Program-made: the position numbers and the translations under genes | Shown here: positions 32,469-40,956 of the stretch, one piece after another | Numbering within the stretch: the stretch's first letter is position 1 | Layout: the number at the start of each line of letters is the position of its first letter | Source: Bacteroidales bacterium | Lineage (GTDB): Bacteria; Bacteroidota; Bacteroidia; Bacteroidales; UBA932 | Direction: 5' to 3' | Length of the DNA: 64,000 bases | Assembly (NCBI GenBank): GCA_017437125.1 | Contig: JAFSBV010000001.1 | Location: 186,001-250,000 of the forward strand | The notes under the pieces: generated by a model | Database searches by the model: none | What the model was told of the DNA's origin: nothing | The model's input: only the letters and a program-made list of their open reading frames with translations

Positions 32469-34247
32469 ATGAAGATGAAGAAGCTCTGTCTGTATCCGGC
32501 ACTTGCTGCCTTGGCTCTTTTCATGGCATGTGAGCCGGAAGTGATTCCTGACGAAGATAAGGAACCGGAGAAGGAAGATATCGTTGACCCGAAGCCGGAG
32601 CCTCCGACTCCTCCTGTTGACGAAGAGAAAAAGGAACCCTCATATGACAATCTCGGAGCATATGATGACCTTAAGAATTATGTGAACCGCGATCTTGTTC
32701 CTGATTTCAAGCTGGGAGCAGGCGTGAATGTGCCTTCATATCTTCAGCAGGCACAGGTATATGATCTGGCTGTGGCTAACTTCAATGAGGTTACAGCTGG
32801 AAATGCCATGAAGCAGTCTTCTGTCCTGAGAAGGGACGGTTCAATGGACTTTACGGAGGTGAAGAAGTTCATTGAACTTGCAGATCAGTCAGGCATGACC
32901 GTTTACGGCCATACGCTGGCGTGGCATGCACAGCAGTCGAATGATTATCTCAATGACCTGATCAAGGGAAAGAAGGTCGAAGTTCCTTCAGGAACAGGAA
33001 CGGAAGTGATTCTTCAGGCTGATTTCGATAATGGAACCAGTCCTTTCATGGGCTGGGGCAATGAATCCGTTAGAGAGGTTGTTGACGGTGTGCTGAAAGT
33101 CAGCAACCCATCTTCGGTTCAGAACTGGCAGGCTCAGTTCGCATATGATGTCCCTTCTCCTTTTGTGAACGGCCAGGAATATAGATTGAAGTTCAGGGTC
33201 AAAGGCTCTTCAGAAGGTTCTCTTGCAGCCGGATTCCAGATCACTGACGGTTACAGGTCTGCCGGAGAATTCCCGAACGTGCAGTTCGGAAAGGAATGGA
33301 AGGAAGTAGAGATCGATTGCATATGCAGTGCTGATGGAGGTACCCGTCTCATTTTCAGCTTTGGAGCCTTTGCCGGCGACATATATATTGATGATTTCGT
33401 GTTTATGGCTACGGGTACTGGATATACATACGAGCCGATGACTCCGGAGGAGAAGAAGGAAGTGCTGACCGATGCCATGGACCGTTGGATCAAAGGCATG
33501 ATGGAAGTGACTGCAAAGAAAGTCTCTGCCTGGGATGCCGTGAACGAATCTGTATCCGGTGCGGACCGTGATGGTGACGGATATTATGAACTGGAATCGG
33601 CGGTATGGGGCAGTCCGAATAATTTCTATTGGCAGGACTACCTCGGTTCAGAAGACTATATCAGGATAGTAGTAGGGAAGGCTCGCAAATATTATGAAGA
33701 ATTTGGCGGAACAAAGCCTCTGAAGCTTTTTATCAACGATTATAATCTTGAATCTGACTGGGACGACAACAAAAAGCTCAAGAGCCTCATCCATTGGATA
33801 GAAGTATGGGAGTCGGACGGAGTGACGAAGATTGACGGAATCGGAACCCAGATGCATGTCTCGTATTATGAGAATCCTTCAATTCAGAAAAGCAAGGAGG
33901 AACATTATGTGAAGATGCTTCAGCTTATGGCCGATAGCGGAAAGCTGGTGAAGATCTCCGAGCTCGATATGGGATATGTGGATGCGAACGGCAACACTGT
34001 GCCGACAGTGAACATGACGGACAAGCAGCACAGGGCTATGGCTGATTATTATGAATTCATAGTACGCAAATATTTCGAAATCATTCCTTTTGCCCAGCAG
34101 TACGGCATCACCCAATGGTGTATGCAGGATGCCGGAGGAGAACTCGGCACAGGATGGAGAGGGGGAGAGCCTGTAGGACTTTGGGACAGCAACTTCCAGA
34201 GAAAATATGCTTATGCAGGATTTGCAGAAGGACTAAAATACTTGTAG
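32469..34247 (+). CDS. GH10 endo-beta-1,4-xylanase with an inserted CBM, surface lipoprotein
   Basis: Lipoprotein with Cys21 in ALFMACEPEV, followed by an acidic stretch of the kind that directs lipoproteins to the cell surface in Bacteroidota, and a Pro/Glu-rich linker to about residue 60. The GH10 barrel starts at NYVNRDLVPDFKLGAGVNV and reaches VYGHTLAWHAQQSNDYL (about 140-157). It is then interrupted by a beta-sandwich (about 172-322, from ILQADFDNGTSPFMGWGN to YIDDFVFMATG) resembling CBM4/CBM22-type modules, before resuming at MTPEEKKEVLTDAMDRWI. Catalytic acid Glu360 is in SAWDAVNES and nucleophile Glu498 in KISELDMGY. Prevotella and Bacteroides Xyn10 enzymes have similar insertions, some with two modules; here there is one. 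Confidence 0.94.
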   Translation: MKMKKLCLYPALAALALFMACEPEVIPDEDKEPEKEDIVDPKPEPPTPPVDEEKKEPSYDNLGAYDDLKNYVNRDLVPDFKLGAGVNVPSYLQQAQVYDLAVANFNEVTAGNAMKQSSVLRRDGSMDFTEVKKFIELADQSGMTVYGHTLAWHAQQSNDYLNDLIKGKKVEVPSGTGTEVILQADFDNGTSPFMGWGNESVREVVDGVLKVSNPSSVQNWQAQFAYDVPSPFVNGQEYRLKFRVKGSSEGSLAAGFQITDGYRSAGEFPNVQFGKEWKEVEIDCICSADGGTRLIFSFGAFAGDIYIDDFVFMATGTGYTYEPMTPEEKKEVLTDAMDRWIKGMMEVTAKKVSAWDAVNESVSGADRDGDGYYELESAVWGSPNNFYWQDYLGSEDYIRIVVGKARKYYEEFGGTKPLKLFINDYNLESDWDDNKKLKSLIHWIEVWESDGVTKIDGIGTQMHVSYYENPSIQKSKEEHYVKMLQLMADSGKLVKISELDMGYVDANGNTVPTVNMTDKQHRAMADYYEFIVRKYFEIIPFAQQYGITQWCMQDAGGELGTGWRGGEPVGLWDSNFQRKYAYAGFAEGLKYL

Positions 34248-34248
34248 A

Positions 34249-35958
34249 ATGAAACGTACGGCTTTATTGCTTATTGCAATATTTTTCACCATATGCATGT
34301 CCGGACAGAAGAGCGGACTGCGGGAGCATGGGGATGCTGTCCAGCTGACGGTCAATGGCAGACCGTTTCTTGTCCTTGGCGGAGAGCTTGGTAATTCCTC
34401 AGCGGCATGTCCTCAGGATATCGAGGCCAATTTCGCGAAACTGAAGCGTATGGGACTGAATACGGTCCTGGTTCCTGCATATTGGGATCTTCTGGAGCCT
34501 GTGGAAGGACAATTTGATTTCAGCCTGACCGACAAGGTCCTGGAAGAAGCCCGGAGGAATGATCTGAAAGTCATATTCCTCTGGTTCGGAGCATGGAAGA
34601 ATTCCATGAGCTGCTATGCGCCTCTCTGGTTCAAGAAGGACTTTGAAAAGTATCCGAGGGCATATACCAGGGAAGGCAAGCCTCTGGAGATAGCAAGTGC
34701 ATTCTCGGAGAATGTGTTCAAGGCTGACAGCAGGGCGTTCAGGAAGTGGCTGGAGCATATAGCTGATGCTGACAAGGAGCACGGAACGGTGATCATGGTT
34801 CAGATAGAGAATGAAATCGGCATGCTTGAGGATGCCCGTGACCATTCCAGGACAGCCGACAGGCATTTCCGGTCTCAGGTTCCTGAGGCTCTGATCGGAC
34901 ACCTGCAGTCTCATAAGGAAAGCCTGCATCCTGACATGGCTGAAAAATGGGCTGCAAACGGATCAAGGACAAAAGGAACATGGACTGAAATATTCGGAGA
35001 CGACATCTATACTGATGAGATATTCATGGCATGGCATTATGCGGAATATGTGGAACGGATGGCCCGGATCGCCCGTGGCATATATGATGTTCCGCTTTAT
35101 GTCAATGCTGCGATGAACAGTCGTGGACGCAAACCGGGAGAATATCCTTCTGCAGGCCCTCTGGCCCATCTGAAGGATGTATGGCATGCAGCTGCACCAT
35201 CTGTCGATTTCCTCTCTCCTGACCTTTACGACAACGGCTTCAAGGACTGGGTGGCGAAATACGATCTTGAAGACAATCCGCTGTTCATTCCTGAGACCAA
35301 GCATATGCAGAACAACGGTGTAAGAGCATTCTATGTGTTCGGAGAGCATGATGCCATCGGCATAAGCCCTTTCGCGATAGAGGATGGTTCTGACGAGCAG
35401 GGAACTCCGTTTGTGGAAGGATATGAAAAGCTTCGCGAAATGATGCCTCTCATCACCGAATGGCAGGGCCGGAATGCTATGTGGGGCCTTCTTTTCGATC
35501 AGGAGGACAAGGAAAGGGTCATAGTTGACGGTGACCTCACCCTTACTTGCAGACATAATTTCACGCTTCCTTGGGATCCACGAGCTACAGACGGTTCCGA
35601 GTGGCCTGAGGGTGGCGGAGTAATAATCAGGCTGGCAGAAGACGAATATGTTGTAGCCGGAAACGGAATCGTCGTTGAATTTGCCAAGACAAGCGAGAAG
35701 TCCCATGCAGAGGCTGCCAAGGCTCTTGGAGAAGACGGCTTTGCCGCAACAGGATCAGATGCAGAGAATGCTGCTCAGAAGCGTTGGACAGGCTCACGTT
35801 GCGGATTAGGTTCTGTCGATGAGGTTAATGTACTTCCGGACGGTTCCTTTGAATATGTGCGTCGTCTCAACGGCGATCAGGATCACCAGGGCCGTCATGT
35901 CCGCATCTCGGTCGGAGATTATAAAGTCCTGCATGTGAAACTTTACGAATACAGATAG
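34249..35958 (+). CDS. GH35-like beta-galactosidase with DUF5597-type C-terminus
   Basis: A 569-residue exported enzyme (signal MKRTALLLIAIFFTICMSG). The barrel domain shows TVNGRPFLVLGGELGNSSA, then LNTVLVPAYWDLLEPVEGQFDF, then the acid pair IENE in MVQIENEIGM (Glu189) and the nucleophile Glu349 in PLFIPETKH. The C-terminal third (about 430-569) matches what I recall as DUF5597, which accompanies a GH35 branch in xylan-degrading Bacteroidota. It starts 1 bp after the GH10 stop, so it is translated from the same operon. Beta-galactosidase on decorated xylan is likely; exact specificity is unknown. Confidence 0.85.
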   Translation: MKRTALLLIAIFFTICMSGQKSGLREHGDAVQLTVNGRPFLVLGGELGNSSAACPQDIEANFAKLKRMGLNTVLVPAYWDLLEPVEGQFDFSLTDKVLEEARRNDLKVIFLWFGAWKNSMSCYAPLWFKKDFEKYPRAYTREGKPLEIASAFSENVFKADSRAFRKWLEHIADADKEHGTVIMVQIENEIGMLEDARDHSRTADRHFRSQVPEALIGHLQSHKESLHPDMAEKWAANGSRTKGTWTEIFGDDIYTDEIFMAWHYAEYVERMARIARGIYDVPLYVNAAMNSRGRKPGEYPSAGPLAHLKDVWHAAAPSVDFLSPDLYDNGFKDWVAKYDLEDNPLFIPETKHMQNNGVRAFYVFGEHDAIGISPFAIEDGSDEQGTPFVEGYEKLREMMPLITEWQGRNAMWGLLFDQEDKERVIVDGDLTLTCRHNFTLPWDPRATDGSEWPEGGGVIIRLAEDEYVVAGNGIVVEFAKTSEKSHAEAAKALGEDGFAATGSDAENAAQKRWTGSRCGLGSVDEVNVLPDGSFEYVRRLNGDQDHQGRHVRISVGDYKVLHVKLYEYR

Positions 35959-35992
35959 CTTACGCTTTTAGCATGGAAATTGACAATGATGC

Positions 35993-36014
35993 TCACTGAT
36001 TAAATTATCAGTGA
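35993..36014. promoter_or_regulatory. Inverted repeat directly before the hdeD-like start
   Basis: TCACTGAT (35993-36000) and ATCAGTGA (36007-36014) form a perfect 8-bp dyad with a 6-nt TAAATT spacer, ending one base before the ATG at 36016. It covers the place of a ribosome-binding site, so it could be an operator or a translation-blocking hairpin. Confidence 0.5.
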
Positions 36015-36015
36015 T

Positions 36016-36612
36016 ATGAAACGTCGATTTGAGAATCTTACAAAAAGGGCCGGCCGTGCTGTAAGGCATTGGTGGCTCATGACGATTGCCGGTGTGCTGG
36101 GAATAGCAGCCGGCATCGCTGTATTTGCTTTCCCTCTTGAAAGCTATGTGACATTGAGCATACTCTTCGGAGTCCTCATGCTTGTCGTCGGAGCAGCAAA
36201 ACTCATTGCGGCTTCCACCAGCGGCAATTATTTCATGATGCGCGGCTACGTCATAACAGGAGGCGTCCTTGACCTTCTCCTGGGACTTTTCCTTTGCATC
36301 AATCCTGGAGTCACCCTGATATTCCTTCCAATAATGATGGGATTCTGGATGATGTACAACAGCTTCATCCTGATCGGATTTGCCGGTGACATGGATACCT
36401 TCGGCATCAGAGGCACAGGATGGATTATGGGAGGAGCCATCCTGCTCCTTATACTTTCAGTTCTTGTCCTTATCAACCCGTTTGGTGCGGGAGTTGCTAC
36501 TGTAGTGGTGTTGGCGGGCGTAGGACTGATCGTTTTCGGACTTCTGCTCTGCTCTTTGTCAATGACTTTGAAAGAAGTCCATTCTGCTTTCGAGTCAGAA
36601 TACGACCGTTGA
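36016..36612 (+). CDS. HdeD-family (DUF308) membrane protein
   Basis: A 198-residue inner-membrane protein with six hydrophobic segments in pairs. The HdeD pattern is clear: HWWLMTIAGVLGIAAGIAVFAFPLESYVTLSILFGVLMLVVG, then YVITGGVLDLLLGLFLCINPGVTLIFLPIMMGFWMMYNS, and GWIMGGAILLLILSVLVLINPFGAG. E. coli HdeD is linked to acid resistance; the role here is unknown. It stands alone between the xylan operon and the minus-strand PD40 gene, with a dyad right before its start. Confidence 0.9.
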   Translation: MKRRFENLTKRAGRAVRHWWLMTIAGVLGIAAGIAVFAFPLESYVTLSILFGVLMLVVGAAKLIAASTSGNYFMMRGYVITGGVLDLLLGLFLCINPGVTLIFLPIMMGFWMMYNSFILIGFAGDMDTFGIRGTGWIMGGAILLLILSVLVLINPFGAGVATVVVLAGVGLIVFGLLLCSLSMTLKEVHSAFESEYDR

Positions 36613-36634
36613 CCGGTTAGTGTAGTGTTGGTAG

Positions 36635-36664
36635 CGTCAGGAGGATCCTCAGGTTCTCCTGACG
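36635..36664. terminator. Hairpin between convergent genes
   Basis: CGTCAGGAG (36635-36643) pairs with CTCCTGACG (36656-36664) over a 12-nt loop, between the ends of the hdeD-like gene (36612) and the PD40 gene (36677). There is no T-run, so it may be a weak or factor-dependent bidirectional terminator. Confidence 0.5.
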
Positions 36665-36676
36665 TGTTGCATGTGC

Positions 36677-38119
36677 CTATTCGGACCAGCGGAAACCGAA
36701 CTGGACACGCTCGGAAGAATTTATCATCTTCTCTGCGCCTGCCCTGTCGAGCTCCACAGGACCGGTTACGAATTCCGGCACATTGTAGGATCTGTTCTGG
36801 TAGCTGTAGTAATGCAGAGGATGCTTCTGCGGAAGCATGAATGGCTTGCTCTCCTGGCCGTTCTCATCGATGTGTGTGAAGAAGAGACGGGTATATAGAC
36901 CGTCATCCCTGCGGCTGCTGAACATCAGCCAGCGGCTGTTTGAAGACCAGCTGTGGTAGGATTCCGTGTCATGGCTGTTGGCCTTGTCCATCGGACGTGA
37001 CTCACCTGTCTCAAGATCCAGGATCCACAGGTCAGCCTCATGGTGCCATATGCTGAAGTTGCCGTAGTCGGAAAGCGTATATACCAGGAACCTTCCGTCA
37101 TATGAAGGCTTGGGGAAAGACACGCTCCTGCCCATTCCCTCTGCAAATATCAGAGTGTCGATCCGTGAGCCGATGCTTCCTGTTGCCGGGTCAAAGTCAA
37201 CGCTGCACAGATTGTATCTTATCTCCTCCACTTCGGCAGGAATCGGCCTTGGAGTAGCGGCGCAGAAGAACAGTTTCCTTCCATCGGCTGAAAATGCAGG
37301 GAAGGTTTCCCAGACATTCTCCTTTTTCACGGATGCAGAGGTTATCAGGCTGTTGTTTCTTACGTCATATACCTGAAGATCGGAATCAAGATCGAATACC
37401 TCGATCAGCTTGTCTGCAAGTACATGGAAGCCCTGGCGTGTGCTGTTTGATGAATATGCTATGTAATCTCCTCCGGGATGCCAGTATGGATATACGCAGA
37501 AGCCAAGCGTGCTGTCAGTCTGGGTATTGTATGCCGCCATTTCCCCGTCAAGATTCAGCAGAGTAGCTCCGTGGCTTCCTCTGATATGGAGACTGTAATT
37601 ATCCGGATTGCCCCTGTTGTATGCATGACAGTTCACGCATCCGTCAAACTGGGTGTTTTCCAGAAGTGCCTTTTCCTTATAGCTGGAAAGCTCTCTTTCA
37701 TGGATGCCCATCTTGCTATAGACCTCATATCCCGGAGCAATGAGACGGTAGTTGATGCCGTAATCTATATCATCTTCAGATACATGTATGGTCCATGGAT
37801 CGGGAAGTACACTGCTTTTCACGATGATGTCATCTCCTTTCGCAGCCTCGAGGAGCTTCTTCCATTCCCTGTCCTTCCATACTACCTCACGGCCCTTTAT
37901 GGAAATGTTCATGTCACCATGACTGAATGTGGTCACAGGCACTGGACCGTCAGCAGCGGTATAGCAGAAATTGAGCGGCGCTATTCCCACAGGAACCGTC
38001 ACGTCCATATAATCCGGCCATATCGGCCCGTCGGTATAATATGCTTCTGACGGATCAAACCTGTAGCATGAGGCGGCCGTCAGAATGCCGAGCAATATAT
38101 AAAGAACTCTTTTCATCAT
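36677..38119 (-). CDS. PD40 beta-propeller lipoprotein with single CXXCH motif, copy 1
   Basis: A 480-residue lipoprotein (MMKRVLYILLGILTAASC, Cys18). After a conserved N-terminal stretch, IWPDYMDVTVPVGIAPLNF, it carries CVNCH at residues 161-165, the pattern that binds c-type haem. The rest is TolB/PD40-like propeller repeats, for example YWHPGGDYIAYSSNS, FPAFSADGRKLFFCAA, and YHSWSSNSRWLMFSSRRDDG. Two homologues with the same landmarks lie at 40934-42403 and 51510-52967. The ATG overlaps the stop of the DUF6057-like gene (ATGA), so the pair is translationally coupled. I know of no characterised member; haem binding is not shown. Confidence 0.82.
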   Translation of the reverse strand: MMKRVLYILLGILTAASCYRFDPSEAYYTDGPIWPDYMDVTVPVGIAPLNFCYTAADGPVPVTTFSHGDMNISIKGREVVWKDREWKKLLEAAKGDDIIVKSSVLPDPWTIHVSEDDIDYGINYRLIAPGYEVYSKMGIHERELSSYKEKALLENTQFDGCVNCHAYNRGNPDNYSLHIRGSHGATLLNLDGEMAAYNTQTDSTLGFCVYPYWHPGGDYIAYSSNSTRQGFHVLADKLIEVFDLDSDLQVYDVRNNSLITSASVKKENVWETFPAFSADGRKLFFCAATPRPIPAEVEEIRYNLCSVDFDPATGSIGSRIDTLIFAEGMGRSVSFPKPSYDGRFLVYTLSDYGNFSIWHHEADLWILDLETGESRPMDKANSHDTESYHSWSSNSRWLMFSSRRDDGLYTRLFFTHIDENGQESKPFMLPQKHPLHYYSYQNRSYNVPEFVTGPVELDRAGAEKMINSSERVQFGFRWSE

Positions 38120-39843
38120 TTGAAGCGATAATAATAGTAGAACCAATAAGTGTTTCCGAACTCCTTCTGCATGCTTGCCTCATCCCTGCCGGACTGGAAG
38201 CCGGAAATGAATCTGGCGAAACTTGATGCCACATTCCGGGTCACAAAGCCAGGCATTCCCTCAGGTCCGTCATGTGTAAGAGCCCAGTAGAGGACTACAG
38301 CCTCCTGATAATGACGTGCGTCGTAACCATCCTGCAGAAGCTTGTGACATTCGAAGAAACGTGGAAGATCCTTGCGCAGCAGACACCAGGCAAGCAGGTA
38401 GTCCATTGCCATGACATTGGCCTTGTTCTCGACATAGAGAAGACCAAGCATGGAATCCATCTCCTCCTGACTGAACATGAAGTCATGATCCTTCATTCTG
38501 ACAGACCGCATCCATGAATATTCAGGAACTTTGTCGATAAGTGCCGGATCATCGAGCAGCTTCTCCGTCTCTTTCGCCCATTTCCTGTAGAAAACGGTCT
38601 GCTTGAGGGCATTGACGTATTTTCTTGCCACTTCATAGTCTCCGTTTATCAGGTTGGTCTTGGCCAGCATCTGTGTAAGCCTTGCACTCTTCTGGAAATC
38701 AGGAATGCCCTCCTGGGCCTCAAAGAAGAAGGTCTGTGCGGTGTTTATCATTCCGAGGTGGTAATAAACCGTTCCTGTCGGAACAGGAGAAAAATGGTCT
38801 CTCGTGAATTCCGGTACAAGGCCTGCAGGGCCGTTCTGGAAGAAGGAAAACATGTCGCTGGACATATGCTTTGTCTTTGCAAGGGCAAGATTGGTACATT
38901 CCACAGCGATAGGAGAATCCGCCGGATGTCTGTCGGAAGTCGCAAGTATCTTGTTCCACTGGCCCATCCTTGTCATGAAATCATAACCGAAAAGCCTTTC
39001 CTTTTCCATATCCGCGAACATCGGAGCCAGACAGACTGCAGGCAAGACGGCTATGGCCAGGCTCAAGGCAGCCATTCTGTCCTTCTTCATTGCTGTCGCA
39101 AGAAGCATGGCTGCAGGAACGAGGATGACAGATATCCACGCCAGCAGAGGTATCGCGTTATGGTAGCGGTGATAATGAATGCCGAAGGCAAGCCTGTTCA
39201 AAGGATATGGACTGTATCCGCGGGCCACCAGAAGAGTGACGGCTGCTACGATGAAAGATGCTGAACAGAAGACAAGTATTGTCTTTGTGTTTTCTTTCCT
39301 GATGATGGAACGGATACCCACGGTCAAAGGTACAAGTATGCTTATGCTTCCGAAAAGCATGTACATCACTGGCATGAGCAGGATGGTGATGATGCATCTG
39401 AGGCCTGTCCTGGATATTTTCATGAGAGCGTATGACAGCGTCAGGGATGCGATGATGGCTGTTGCCGCTGTCACGAGTGCATTCTCGTCGCAGAAGAAGA
39501 GGAACATTGCCGCGGCAGGAAGGATGCTCAGCGGATATGATGCAAAACTGCCTTTTCCCATGTTCTTCCATGTCAGTAGCTGGATCAGGCCGAGAAGAAC
39601 CGAAAGGATGAATGCGCCTGCAGGGGCATGGTAGAAGAACTGCACCAGAAAGCCTCCGATCCAGTCGCAGAATCCGCCGGGCACAGCCACGCTTTCGACA
39701 AAATAGTCCTGTCCGAAACGGAACAGCTGCATCTGCTCCTGATAATGTAAATGATAAGGGTAAATGAAGTTAAAGAATGCAAAAGCCAGCAGAAAGACTG
39801 TTATTGACTGGGCTGAACATATTATGGTCTGTCTTCGATTCAT
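38116..39843 (-). CDS. DUF6057-like protein, membrane domain plus helical C-terminal half, copy 1
   Basis: A 575-residue protein. Residues 1-270 hold roughly eight hydrophobic segments (first at 10-28). A motif after the first helix, YQEQMQLFRFGQDYFVESVAVPGGFCDWIGGFLVQFFY, is shared with the copy at 50078 (FQEQNQLFLFTWDYFLERMSVSGG). Residues about 285-575 are soluble and helical, TPR-like: LAKTNLINGDYEVARKYV and VFYRKWAKETEKLL, ending FGNTYWFYYYYRFK. This fits my memory of DUF6057, a Bacteroidota family of unknown function. It is coupled by ATGA to the PD40/CXXCH gene and divergent from the second copy. Confidence 0.78.
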   Translation of the reverse strand: MNRRQTIICSAQSITVFLLAFAFFNFIYPYHLHYQEQMQLFRFGQDYFVESVAVPGGFCDWIGGFLVQFFYHAPAGAFILSVLLGLIQLLTWKNMGKGSFASYPLSILPAAAMFLFFCDENALVTAATAIIASLTLSYALMKISRTGLRCIITILLMPVMYMLFGSISILVPLTVGIRSIIRKENTKTILVFCSASFIVAAVTLLVARGYSPYPLNRLAFGIHYHRYHNAIPLLAWISVILVPAAMLLATAMKKDRMAALSLAIAVLPAVCLAPMFADMEKERLFGYDFMTRMGQWNKILATSDRHPADSPIAVECTNLALAKTKHMSSDMFSFFQNGPAGLVPEFTRDHFSPVPTGTVYYHLGMINTAQTFFFEAQEGIPDFQKSARLTQMLAKTNLINGDYEVARKYVNALKQTVFYRKWAKETEKLLDDPALIDKVPEYSWMRSVRMKDHDFMFSQEEMDSMLGLLYVENKANVMAMDYLLAWCLLRKDLPRFFECHKLLQDGYDARHYQEAVVLYWALTHDGPEGMPGFVTRNVASSFARFISGFQSGRDEASMQKEFGNTYWFYYYYRFK

Positions 39844-39868
39844 TGGAAATAATCAAATCAATAGTCAA

Positions 39869-39876
39869 CAAAGTTA
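39869..39876 (-). promoter_or_regulatory. -7 box of DUF6057-like copy 1
   Basis: TAACTTTG on the minus strand matches TAnnTTTG, 25 bp before the ATG at 39843. It is divergent to the box at 39890-39897, about 13 bp away. Confidence 0.55.
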
Positions 39877-39889
39877 TTAAAAAAATGAA

Positions 39890-39897
39890 TACCTTTG
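39890..39897 (+). promoter_or_regulatory. -7 box of the split DUF6057-like gene
   Basis: TACCTTTG matches TAnnTTTG. AAAAGGAG (39900-39907) then precedes the ATG at 39916. The open frame extends back to 39895, but that overlaps this box. Confidence 0.55.
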
Positions 39898-39915
39898 CAA
39901 AAAGGAGTTCTCAAA

Positions 39916-40956
39916 ATGAGACTGGACAAGATTTTTAATCTATTGATAATATCATTCCTGCTTGCCTCCTGCTCGGAAGAAGTGCCTGCCTATCGTGAGA
40001 TATGGCAGAAAGCCCATCATCTGGACGATGCCCGGATGGTGGAGTTCTATGGTGAACCGGGTAAGGACAAGGACAATATGCTGGGAGCAATCCTTGAAGC
40101 TGTCGATGGCAATTGGGGCAAGGTGGCTGATCTTACCGAAGGATCACGCCCGTCGGATATATATGCATATTATCATAATCTTGCCATGGCTATGGAAGGC
40201 TGTCTGGCTGACAGCCTGATGTACTATTATCAGCCTTTTGAAAGAGGATTGTTTCTACCTGTTGGCGAGACGTCCGGACAGTTGAGGATAGCTGCTTCCT
40301 CAGAGGTGTGGTATCGTCTGGGAGAAATGACGATGGCAGAACACAGTGCCATGCTGGCCCAGATATTCTCGCCGGAGCACTTCGGAGTGCCGTATCTCAA
40401 GCGTCTTGCCGAAATCAATCTTGTAAACGGCCAGGACGAGGCTGCCAGGAAATATCTCCGCCTTCTTTCAAAGGAAGATGGCTGCGGAAAATGGGTGGCG
40501 GACAGGATCCCGGGACAGCAGTCCAAAGCTGTGAAAGAGCAGATCTCATATGTGAAATCCCTTGTTCCTAAGTCTGATGCGGTGCACAGCCCGTATGATT
40601 ACAGAGGAATGTTGAAGAATCTGCTTGCCTCCAATCCGGACAATCAGCTTGCAAGACAATATCTGCTTTGCCTTGACATTCTTGTAAAGGATCTCGTTCA
40701 TTTTATCGAAGACTATGACCCCTCAAGGGACAGATCCCGCCTGTATGACGAAGCTGTACTCATCTTTCTGGCTCAGCGCAGTGCCATGACTCCGGAGAAC
40801 ATTGCTTATTTCGGCCTCTCGGAGGACGTGCTTCAGGATTTTTCAGATTATAACAATATGGTAATTTTCAACCAGGGGGCAATGGAGCCTATGCAGGAAA
40901 AATATGGCAAGACCTACTGGTTCTTCTATCAATATGCTAAGAGAAACAATAAATAA
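39916..40956 (+). CDS. Lipoprotein equivalent of the DUF6057 C-terminal half, membrane part missing
   Basis: A 346-residue lipoprotein (MRLDKIFNLLIISFLLASC, Cys19). It lines up with the soluble half of the divergent 575-residue protein: VWYRLGEM (versus VYYHLGMI), LAEINLVNGQDEAARKYLRLL (versus LAKTNLINGDYEVARKYVNAL), ARQYLLCLDILVKDLVHFIE (versus AMDYLLAWCLLRKDLPRFFE), and the end EKYGKTYWFFYQYAKR (versus KEFGNTYWFYYYYRFK). The hydrophobic half is absent and a lipobox takes its place. The start at 39916 is set by the AAAAGGAG site and the promoter. The next gene, a PD40/CXXCH lipoprotein, begins inside its end (40934), as in the other copies. Confidence 0.75.
   Translation: MRLDKIFNLLIISFLLASCSEEVPAYREIWQKAHHLDDARMVEFYGEPGKDKDNMLGAILEAVDGNWGKVADLTEGSRPSDIYAYYHNLAMAMEGCLADSLMYYYQPFERGLFLPVGETSGQLRIAASSEVWYRLGEMTMAEHSAMLAQIFSPEHFGVPYLKRLAEINLVNGQDEAARKYLRLLSKEDGCGKWVADRIPGQQSKAVKEQISYVKSLVPKSDAVHSPYDYRGMLKNLLASNPDNQLARQYLLCLDILVKDLVHFIEDYDPSRDRSRLYDEAVLIFLAQRSAMTPENIAYFGLSEDVLQDFSDYNNMVIFNQGAMEPMQEKYGKTYWFFYQYAKRNNK

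Noticed and set aside
34963..35706. 247-codon frame antisense to GH35
   Set aside because: GH35 is intact with both catalytic Glu residues; the antisense translation has no recognisable domain.
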